From NCBI RefSeq assembly GCF_900188255.1, contig NZ_FZNS01000004.1:124001-188000 (forward strand): a stretch of 64,000 bases of DNA, given 5' to 3'. Below, piece by piece: positions 54,036 to 61,558 of this stretch (position 1 is the first letter of the stretch; each line of letters opens with the position of its first letter). The DNA comes from Hymenobacter mucosus (GTDB lineage Bacteria; Bacteroidota; Bacteroidia; Cytophagales; Hymenobacteraceae). The translations under genes and the position numbers were made by a program. The notes under the pieces are model-generated. The model saw nothing but the letters and a program-made list of their open reading frames with translations. It did no database searches and was not told the DNA's origin.

Positions 54036-56051
54036 TCACTTCTCCAGCCGAACTACAGTAGCCCCATCGTACAGCATATTCTCTTCTTCGCTTGCGCCCG
54101 TAGCATCTAGCAGTACGTGCGTCCAGCCTTCGTTTTCGTCAAAATCAACAGCCTGCCGACGACGGCGCATTGCTTCCGTTACCTTCTGGCTAAAGCTCCA
54201 ACACGTGCCCTGGCGTAGATCAAGTACCCGGGAAAGCTCCTGCGATGAATAACTACCCTTGTGAGTGTAGATCAGGAACACAGCGTAAAAAGCTTTGATG
54301 ATAGAGAACTTACATTTCTGCAACAGGGTGTATGCAGTAGCCGATTCTACGTAGCGACACTTGGTACAACGGCGGGAATGCGGCTCGCGTCCGTCACAGA
54401 ATTTTTCGTGGCCGCACTTACGGCACTGGTAGCCGTCGGCCCACTTCAGGTTGGCCAAGTACGTCAGGCAGGCATCCTTATCGGGATAGATTTGGCTGAA
54501 CTCCCCAAAATCAACTTCTTTGGATAGGACACGGGCAGCTTTAGCGGCGTGCAGGTCGCGTTCCAAGTCTAGGTTCAGCTTCTCAATGGCCGCCGATTGT
54601 AAGGCCAGTAAGCCATTGGCTTGCAGCAGTTCCCGGTTCTGAGCAGCAATAGTTTCGCTTTGCTGCCGTAGTTCCTCTGTGCGACGGGTCACCAGGTTTT
54701 CAAGCTCAGTGTTCAGTTGGTCTTTGAGCTCCTGATTTTGCCGCAATTGCTCCACCAGCATATCCTGAGCCTGGTGCTTTTTGCGCAACTGCTTCACTAA
54801 CTTGTCTTGGGCCCTAATGGTAGCATCCTTAATGCCCTTAATCTTTTCGCCTAGGGCATAGGAAAGCACCACCACTTCAATCACAAAGGCCACGTTCATG
54901 CTATACACGGTGGCCGTATTGGTGAAGTTGTTGATACCCAGCTTGCGCAGAATAAGAAAGCATACGCTGATGGCTACTAACGCATGTGCTAGTAGGAAGA
55001 ACCTGGCGGGCCGAAATCCTCGCCGCCATACCTGAACGGCAGCGTAATACAGCATTCCGTAGGGCAGCAGGTAAAACCAGAAGCCCCAACCAGAGTGCAA
55101 CCACAAGGTATCTACCAGCAGCACCCCTACACTTAGCAGCACTACACTACGTACGATGGGGTCGTAGTGGGGCAGGCGCTGGGGAGCATCCAAAAATTGA
55201 CGAGCGTAGTAGCTGAACGTGAGCAGCAGCAGAATTGGGGATGCAGCAATAACCAACTGATTTAGAGCCGGGTAATCAGGCCAAAGATACTGAAACCCCA
55301 ACCCATCTTCCGATAAGAACACGAGGCTGCAGCTAAGCACATAGACCACGTAGCGCAAGTAGGTTTGCTCGCCAATGAAAAGGTAGAGACACAGGTTGTA
55401 CACCACCATAATCAGCAGCACCCCATAAAAGCCCCCCAGCAAGCCATATTCCGTTTGGAAGTGGACTGCAAGAGGCTGCTCGGTGCGCAAGCGGCTAATA
55501 AAGCTGGTTTTGGAATTAGAGGTAAGCCGTAGGTAAAAGGTATGAGTGCGGTTAGAATCGAGCGGCAACCGAAACAGGAAGTTCTTATAAGGAAACTTAC
55601 GCGACGTAAGTCGCTGGTCGGCCCCCGTATGGATAGCTCCCCGCTCTGTGCTGGTGGCGGGGTAGAAGAGAATATCGTTGATGTGAGAATCAAACAACTC
55701 CAGGTACCAATGCTGAGCTAGAGGCCCTTCGGCGTGCACTACCAACCGTAGCCAGTAAGCGGCGCCAGGATTTTCCATATTGGTTGGAATACTATCACCG
55801 CGCTGAAACTGAGCAGTATAGCGCGGCAGTTGCACATCAGCCAAACTTAGCTGCCCCGTAGGATCTTGCAACACACTATAGTAAGCCGGATCAATAAATA
55901 TCTCCTCTAGGTTGGGCTGCACGCGCATGGTATCTGCCACAGGGCTCGCATTAGCTGCTGCATAGCCCCGACTTACCACCAGCAAGCTCAACAGCAGGTA
56001 GTTGCAAAAATGCTGGAAACTAGGCGAGAAATAGCGTAGAATAGGTCTCAT
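54036..56051 (-). CDS. 7TM-DISM sensor fused to an IS1595-type zinc-ribbon/HTH domain
   Basis: 671-aa membrane receptor with an unusual output. Signal peptide about 1-32; periplasmic 7TMR-DISMED2-like domain about 45-190 (AYWLRLVVHAEG, WYLELFDSHINDI, KTSFISRLR); seven transmembrane helices about 203-400; coiled coil about 405-508 (EERT-like VTRRTEELRQQSETIAAQNREL). A zinc ribbon follows at about 522-566 (C543, C546, C562, C565 as two CxxC pairs), then a helical segment of about 570-632 (YTHKGSYSSQELSRVLDLRQGTCWSF) that matches the N-terminal half of IS1595/ISXO2 transposases. The DDE catalytic half is absent; the protein ends about 40 residues later. Other DISM receptors carry kinase, LytTR or GGDEF outputs. 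It starts 38 bp after the GH5-CBM6 gene, so both are probably co-transcribed. Confidence 0.85.
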   Translation of the reverse strand: MRPILRYFSPSFQHFCNYLLLSLLVVSRGYAAANASPVADTMRVQPNLEEIFIDPAYYSVLQDPTGQLSLADVQLPRYTAQFQRGDSIPTNMENPGAAYWLRLVVHAEGPLAQHWYLELFDSHINDILFYPATSTERGAIHTGADQRLTSRKFPYKNFLFRLPLDSNRTHTFYLRLTSNSKTSFISRLRTEQPLAVHFQTEYGLLGGFYGVLLIMVVYNLCLYLFIGEQTYLRYVVYVLSCSLVFLSEDGLGFQYLWPDYPALNQLVIAASPILLLLTFSYYARQFLDAPQRLPHYDPIVRSVVLLSVGVLLVDTLWLHSGWGFWFYLLPYGMLYYAAVQVWRRGFRPARFFLLAHALVAISVCFLILRKLGINNFTNTATVYSMNVAFVIEVVVLSYALGEKIKGIKDATIRAQDKLVKQLRKKHQAQDMLVEQLRQNQELKDQLNTELENLVTRRTEELRQQSETIAAQNRELLQANGLLALQSAAIEKLNLDLERDLHAAKAARVLSKEVDFGEFSQIYPDKDACLTYLANLKWADGYQCRKCGHEKFCDGREPHSRRCTKCRYVESATAYTLLQKCKFSIIKAFYAVFLIYTHKGSYSSQELSRVLDLRQGTCWSFSQKVTEAMRRRRQAVDFDENEGWTHVLLDATGASEEENMLYDGATVVRLEK

Positions 56052-56089
56052 AGGAGTTACTAAGATACAAAAACCTAGTAAGTGACCAC

Positions 56090-57970
56090 CTACTGGCCAC
56101 TAGCACCCGTGCTACTGGCTGGTGCAAAACGTATCCAGCTCAACTGTTTAACGGGTTGCTCTACTACTAAGCGGAGGGTATGACGGCCAACTGGCAACGG
56201 GGCCGCTTGGAAGGACAGAGTTTGCCACTTTTCACTGGGGCTCTGCTGGTTGGTGACTACTGAGCCAATGGTAACAGTGCCAAGCTTGAGAGTAAGACGG
56301 CCTGGTGTAGTAGCTGGCAACACACGCAGTTGCACCGTATAAGTCCCTGCGGAGGTTACGGCTACGGTATAATTCAGCCACTCGCCGGCATTTAAATGAC
56401 TTACTGCAAATGCGTTGCCTCCTACTTCAGAAGTTGACACAATATCCACTCCATCATTTCGATAAGCGCCGCCTAGATTCCAGGAGGTGTTGTCGCGGTA
56501 GTCAACTTTCGCGGAGAAATCATCCTGATAAGCCACGCCAGCCCGGCCTAAGTCGTAATTGCTGGCGGGAATTGTACCTGGAATAGCCAGAGGTGCGAAA
56601 GGCGCAGAGTAGGAAGCTGATTGGGTAAGCGCCGCCACCACGTCGCGGTTGGGGGTACAGTTGGCGAACTGCACATTGCGCAGTAAGGCAGTCCGACCTT
56701 CGGGCGTAAGAATGCTACCATACGGTTTCACTCGGAGCAGACTGGCCGGGCTATCTACGCGCTTGATATTCCAGTGGCACCAACCAATATTTTGGGCGTT
56801 CAATCCCTCTACAGCCGCTCCAAACCACTCATTTGAGTTTTCACCCGTCTCGCCTACCCACACGGGCACTTGCCACCGGTCGCGGAAAGCGGCTAGGTTT
56901 TTAATTAAGTTGATTTGATTAGGGTTAGGATCTGCCGCTTCCGGCGTATTCGGACACCAGTAGCGGTGGGCATTGTACGCTAAGTTCCGCTTGTCGCGCA
57001 CCCGCAGCTTATCGGGCGTGAGGTTAGTGTACTCATTGCCATACCCATTGCCCTCAAGTAACAGAATGTGCTGGTCGCCCTGGGCCCGCACGGCATCAAC
57101 CAGCCGCGCATACAGTGCACTAAGCTCTTGATTATCAGCCGACATACCGTTGGCCGCATTTAAGTTATGGGGCTCATTGATAAGATCATACATTGCCACC
57201 CGCGAATCGTTTTTGTAGCGCGCCGCCAGCTTTTCCCATAGCCGTACCGTAATGTCTTGATAGATGGCCCGGCCTTTCGCATCGCGCCGCTTCCATAAAT
57301 CTAACGGCACAAGGTTGTCGTTGATATTACGGTCGGTACCTTGCCCACCAGGAGCTGCATGCAGGTCGAGAATTACATATAACTTGTTTGCAGCACACCA
57401 GTTGAGCACGTTATCAATCAACCGGAAACCTTCCAGGTTTTTCTCGGTAAAAAGCTGATCCTGGTCGTACCACGTGCTTAGGTTATCCACGTAACCCGTC
57501 ACGTTTCGAGGGGTAAGTAGGGCTTGATTACGGGCGTGGCGCTGGGCGGCGGTTAGGAACAAATCATAGTGAAAAGGCAACCGCACACAGTTAAAGCCTT
57601 GTTTAGCAAGGAAATCAATATCCGCCTTTGTAATAAAATTAGCCCGATACTGCCGATAGAATTCTTCCATTTGCGCCTCCGGCATAGTGCGCAGCAATCC
57701 TTGCTTAATGCGCCACTGGCTATTCAGAGTGTCAGTTTGCAAAATATAGCTTTCCTGCAGCAGCCAGCCGCCTACATTGAAGCCACGTAATACCACTTCT
57801 TTGCCATTGGCATCCACTATTTTAGGGCCAGCCGCGTGCAATGCACTTATCTGTTGGGCTGCTAGTGGCGCGTTGGGCAGAAGTAGCCCTGCTGACACGA
57901 GTAAGGCACTGGCCATAGTGCGCACCCTTGCTAGCTGCCAAGTGGCGGCGTGTTGTTCTTGGCAAATCAT
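56090..57970 (-). CDS. GH5-type beta-glucanase with C-terminal CBM6
   Basis: 626-aa secreted enzyme. Signal region about 1-38; GH5 barrel about 45-460 with acid/base E266 in YDLINEPHN and the nucleophile Glu in VWVGETGEN; CBM6-like beta-sandwich about 490-618 (YRNDGVDIVSTSEVGGNAFAVSHLNAGEWLNYTV), the module type that binds beta-glucans or xylan. The catalytic domain is paralogous to that at 35236 (shared NVRLPFHYDLFL-like and IGWCHWNIKR segments), but this copy lacks the lectin and T9SS parts. The ATG at 57970 is used; an ATG at 57916 directly before the hydrophobic core is equally possible. First gene of a two-gene unit with the DISM sensor. Confidence 0.91.
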   Translation of the reverse strand: MICQEQHAATWQLARVRTMASALLVSAGLLLPNAPLAAQQISALHAAGPKIVDANGKEVVLRGFNVGGWLLQESYILQTDTLNSQWRIKQGLLRTMPEAQMEEFYRQYRANFITKADIDFLAKQGFNCVRLPFHYDLFLTAAQRHARNQALLTPRNVTGYVDNLSTWYDQDQLFTEKNLEGFRLIDNVLNWCAANKLYVILDLHAAPGGQGTDRNINDNLVPLDLWKRRDAKGRAIYQDITVRLWEKLAARYKNDSRVAMYDLINEPHNLNAANGMSADNQELSALYARLVDAVRAQGDQHILLLEGNGYGNEYTNLTPDKLRVRDKRNLAYNAHRYWCPNTPEAADPNPNQINLIKNLAAFRDRWQVPVWVGETGENSNEWFGAAVEGLNAQNIGWCHWNIKRVDSPASLLRVKPYGSILTPEGRTALLRNVQFANCTPNRDVVAALTQSASYSAPFAPLAIPGTIPASNYDLGRAGVAYQDDFSAKVDYRDNTSWNLGGAYRNDGVDIVSTSEVGGNAFAVSHLNAGEWLNYTVAVTSAGTYTVQLRVLPATTPGRLTLKLGTVTIGSVVTNQQSPSEKWQTLSFQAAPLPVGRHTLRLVVEQPVKQLSWIRFAPASSTGASGQ

Positions 57971-58932
57971 ACGTTCTGATAATTAGGATGATACCCAACT
58001 AAAAAGCACATGCAGAGCATAGAGCTTTTGCTCTACTCCTATTATTCCTACCCTTCATTCAGCTGTAGTGTGCTGATTATGCTTCCCACATGGATCTAGA
58101 GCATAAACCGGAACGAGAGGAAGTAGCACTATGCTGAGCAGAGGCTAGTGCGCGACACTACGGCAGCAAATAAGAAAACAGCACTAGCGGCACCACAAGA
58201 CAGTTGCCGCGGCCATTTTTGCACTTTTCTCACATACACTTACTCCTTAGAAGAGAGGCATGCACGACAAATTGCTTGCAGTCTATTACAGACTGACCCC
58301 AAGAGTTAATAGGGCTTCGCTACTTCTAACAAAGTAGTCTGTTCATCGCCCACTCGATGCTTTCTTGATAGCTCAGATGCTAAGACCAGCTACTGCACCA
58401 CAGCAGGCTACACGGTGCACAATCTATCCTTAGATACTTATTGATAGACGTAGTCTGACGATGGAGGCCTAGGGAAAGGCTTTAGTAGGATAGTTTTCAA
58501 GTGGGTGGGATATGGTGGGAGTGGGCAGATTTGCTACCAATAGCAGCAAGAACAGTGGCGACAGTACAGTGCTTTATGGGCAGACCTACCTAAGGATGGA
58601 ACATGTAGTCTGGTACGGAAGCATACCTAATTACTAGGGATGGTACTTCCTGAAAAGCGAGCTATATGCCACCAAATATAGCAGCGTTGTTTTTTAAAAT
58701 ACAAGGTCATAAAATCCCTTTGCTACACGGTATGGCTACTTTTTCATCTACTTAACACAGGGCGTATACACTTACATCACACTTCTAACGCACCTATAAT
58801 ATATCTATACACGCGTTGGCTCACATCCACTATCAGTAGAAGTACAGATAAGAAACAACCACAATAAGGAGTTGTCTACCCATCTTATTTATGCTTTGCC
58901 TTCGTGCATTACATGGGTGTATTCGTAAACAC
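57971..58932. other. long non-coding region upstream of the GH5-sensor operon
   Basis: Nearly 1 kb without a supported gene on either strand, more AT-rich than its surroundings. The only clear signal is the minus-strand promoter candidate at 58673-58704, which would give a leader of about 700 nt for the GH5-CBM6/sensor operon. No long repeat or recognisable riboswitch is seen. Confidence 0.5.
58673..58704 (-). promoter_or_regulatory. promoter candidate for the GH5-CBM6/sensor operon or a small RNA
   Basis: On the minus strand, -33 TTG (58704-58702), a 21-bp spacer and -7 TATATTTG (58680-58673), the same layout as the promoters at 31909 and 53783. The next coding start is about 700 bp away, so a separate non-coding RNA is possible. 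Confidence 0.45.
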
Positions 58933-58963
58933 AGAACGGCGGCCTTAGTAAGGCCGCCGTTCT
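58933..58963 (-). terminator. terminator hairpin after bglX
   Basis: Perfect 14-bp arms (AGAACGGCGGCCTT and its complement) with a 3-nt loop, about 110 bp after the bglX stop on the minus strand. The stem is very strong although only a short T-rich stretch follows. Confidence 0.78.
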
Positions 58964-58981
58964 GACACCTACAATACATAT

Positions 58982-59033
58982 GGCTTCCGGAAGTTCAGTC
59001 CGCTCCCCTAAAGCATTCTGGTTTCCGGAAGCC
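58982..59033. repeat. inverted repeat between bglX and its terminator
   Basis: GGCTTCCGGAA at 58982-58992 and its complement at 59023-59033 are separated by 30 nt. It could be a second, weaker terminator arm or an mRNA-end structure. Confidence 0.45.
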
Positions 59034-59075
59034 CCCGCGCACTTGTCCCACACAAGGCGCAGGTATAGTCATTCG

Positions 59076-61397
59076 CTACTGGGCCGCCAGCTTGAAGGTG
59101 GCTGTTTGCACGTCGCGGGAGTTGCCTCCTATGAATACCTGGAAGTCACCAGGCTCGGCGACAAACTTCAGGTCGGTGTTGTAGAACTTCAGATCTTCCG
59201 GCGTGAGGCGGAACGTGAGCGTACGGCTCTCTCCTTTCTTGAGCATCACTTTCTGGAAGCCCTTTAATTCTTTCACGGGTCGGGAAATGGAGCCTACCAT
59301 GTCGCGGATATATAGTTGAGCTACTTCCTCACCGTCGTAGTTGCCGGTGTTTTGCACCGTTACTTTTACCTCCAGCGTACCGTTCATGGGTAAAGAGGTT
59401 GTGCTCAACTCAGGCTTACCGTACTGAAAAGTAGTGTAGCTCAGGCCAAAGCCAAACGGGTAAAGTGGGTCGTTGCTCACATCCATGTAGCGCGACTTGT
59501 ACTTATCGAGGGCAACGCCAGCGTAGGGACGGCCAGTGTTTTTATGGTTGTAGTAGATAGGAACTTGACCTACATGCTGTGGGAAGGTAGCCGTGAGCTT
59601 GCCCGAGGGGTTATAAGCCCCAAACAATACATCGGCAATGGCGTTGCCGGCTTGGGTACCGGCAAACCACGTTTCCAGGATGGCATCGGCGTTTTTGTCT
59701 TCCCATGGTAGCGTCATGGGGCGGCCGCTCATTAGCACAATCACCAGGGGCTTGCCTGTTTTCTTGAGTGCCTTCAGCAGCTCCAATTGCTGACCTGGAA
59801 GCCCAATATCAGCGCGACTAGCAGCCTCCCCTGTCATGCCCTGCGACTCACCTACGGCGGCCACAATCACATCGGCGCCTTGAGCTACCTGTACCGCCTC
59901 GCGAATCATCTCCTCCGAGCTGCGCTTGTCCACGTTTAGCTCACCGCCGTGGGCATTGAGGCGGTCAATCATCTGCTGGTCGTCGGTGAAGTTGGCACCT
60001 TGGGCTGTCACAATCTTCACTGAGTTGCCTACCGCATCTTTCATTCCCTGCTCCAGCGACACGGCTTGTTTCCAGTCGCCGGCACCGCTCCAGGAGCCAA
60101 TCATGTCGCGCTGCCGGGTAGCCAACGGCCCAATAAGAGCAATGGTACCCGACTTTTTAAGCGGTAAGGTGTTATTGCTGTTTTTCAACAGCACCATGCT
60201 CTTACGGGATATGTCGCGGGCGTCAGCAATAAACTCCTTCTTCATAATGGTGTTCTTGGCCCGCTTCTCATTGGTATAGAGGTAGGGGTCTTTGAAGAGG
60301 CCCAGCTTCCACTTAGCTTCCAGAATGCGGCGGCAAGCCAGGTCAATCTGCTCCTGCTTCACGGTGCCATCCTTCAAGTTCTGAGCCAGATTCTTAAGAA
60401 AAATCTCGCCCACCATGTCTTGGTCAATGCCTGCGTTCAGCGCCAGTGCCGAAACTTGCGCATCGTCGCCCATACCGTGGGCGGTCATTTCATTGATGGC
60501 GGTGTAGTCGGTGGCAACGAAACCGTCGAAACCCCACTGGTTGCGCAGCAGCTCGGTCATCAGCCACTTATTGCCGGTAGCGGGTACGCCGTTGATGTCG
60601 TTGAACGACGACATCATGGAGCCGGCACCGGCATCAACGGCCGCTTTATAGGGTGGCAGGTACTCATTGTACATGCGCACCAGGCTCATATCGGTGGTGT
60701 TGTAGTCACGGCCAGCTTCCGCGGCGCCATATAGGGCAAAGTGTTTCACGCAGGCCATTACCGTATTGTTCTTCATCAGGTCGTCGCCCTGGTAGCCACG
60801 CACCATCACGCGGGCAATCTGGGAACCGAGGTAGGGGTCTTCACCCGAGCCTTCGGAAATGCGCCCCCAGCGTGGGTCGCGGGCAATATCTACCATGGGC
60901 GAGTACACCCAGTTGATGCCATCGGCTGAAGCTTCCTCGGCCGCAATGCGGGCGCTGCGCTCAATGGCCGTCAAATCCCAGCTGGAAGCCAGGCCCAGCG
61001 CAATAGGGAAGATGGTGCGGTGGCCGTGAATAACATCGTAGCCAAAAATGAGCGGAATGTGCAGGCGCGTTTCCTTCACGGCCATTTCCTGCAGCTTGCG
61101 GGCTGCTTTGGGCGTGAAGGTGTTCAGCACCGAGCCCACCGCTCCGCGGCGAATACTGGCATCTACGTCTTTGCTTACTACCGGGCCCGTAACATCAAAC
61201 CCTACCGTAATCATATTTAGCTGGCCGATTTTCTCTTCCAGCGTCATTTTCTGCATCAGGTCGTTGATGAACTTGGTCATCTTCGGATCGGGGGCGGCTA
61301 CGCGGGCAGCCGTGGGAGCCGCAGACTGCTGGGCTTGCAATTGAGGTGTAAGCAGCCCCAACGACATGAGCAGGGCGGTACGAAAAACTCTTTTCAT
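59076..61397 (-). CDS. bglX: GH3 beta-glucosidase BglX
   Basis: 773-aa periplasmic GH3 enzyme that releases glucose from beta-glucan oligosaccharides. Signal peptide about 1-23; (beta/alpha)8 domain with nucleophile Asp in WGFDGFVATDYTAI and the loop KHFALYGAAEAGRDYNTTDMS; alpha/beta sandwich domain with VIVAAVGESQGMTGEAASRADIGLPG; C-terminal fibronectin III-like domain (GTLEVKVTVQNTGNYDGEEVAQLYI). Length and motifs match BglX. It should finish degradation of oligomers imported by the SusCD pair. It is followed by a strong hairpin. Confidence 0.95.
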   Translation of the reverse strand: MKRVFRTALLMSLGLLTPQLQAQQSAAPTAARVAAPDPKMTKFINDLMQKMTLEEKIGQLNMITVGFDVTGPVVSKDVDASIRRGAVGSVLNTFTPKAARKLQEMAVKETRLHIPLIFGYDVIHGHRTIFPIALGLASSWDLTAIERSARIAAEEASADGINWVYSPMVDIARDPRWGRISEGSGEDPYLGSQIARVMVRGYQGDDLMKNNTVMACVKHFALYGAAEAGRDYNTTDMSLVRMYNEYLPPYKAAVDAGAGSMMSSFNDINGVPATGNKWLMTELLRNQWGFDGFVATDYTAINEMTAHGMGDDAQVSALALNAGIDQDMVGEIFLKNLAQNLKDGTVKQEQIDLACRRILEAKWKLGLFKDPYLYTNEKRAKNTIMKKEFIADARDISRKSMVLLKNSNNTLPLKKSGTIALIGPLATRQRDMIGSWSGAGDWKQAVSLEQGMKDAVGNSVKIVTAQGANFTDDQQMIDRLNAHGGELNVDKRSSEEMIREAVQVAQGADVIVAAVGESQGMTGEAASRADIGLPGQQLELLKALKKTGKPLVIVLMSGRPMTLPWEDKNADAILETWFAGTQAGNAIADVLFGAYNPSGKLTATFPQHVGQVPIYYNHKNTGRPYAGVALDKYKSRYMDVSNDPLYPFGFGLSYTTFQYGKPELSTTSLPMNGTLEVKVTVQNTGNYDGEEVAQLYIRDMVGSISRPVKELKGFQKVMLKKGESRTLTFRLTPEDLKFYNTDLKFVAEPGDFQVFIGGNSRDVQTATFKLAAQ

Positions 61398-61536
61398 GTG
61401 GGAAAGGAATTAATAGGAAAGTCAGAAGGGGAAAACAAGGCAAACAGATCGGCCCTACGTACCGCGCTACGAGTATGGGCGCAGGGCCCGTGCCCAACGC
61501 ACCCTAGTAAAGGGCGCAGCCTAGCGGAACGCGGTT

Positions 61537-61553
61537 AGGCCCCAGTGGGGCCT
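61537..61553 (-). terminator. short GC hairpin after the GH43-like gene
   Basis: AGGCCCC and GGGGCCT around a 3-nt loop, 6 bp after the stop on the minus strand. Weak T-tract; probable terminator. Confidence 0.55.
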
Positions 61554-61558
61554 TGCTC

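Noticed and set aside
54156..54494. Possible intact IS1595 insertion sequence
   Set aside because: The DDE catalytic part is absent, no terminal inverted repeats or target duplications were seen, and the segment continues in frame with the membrane sensor.
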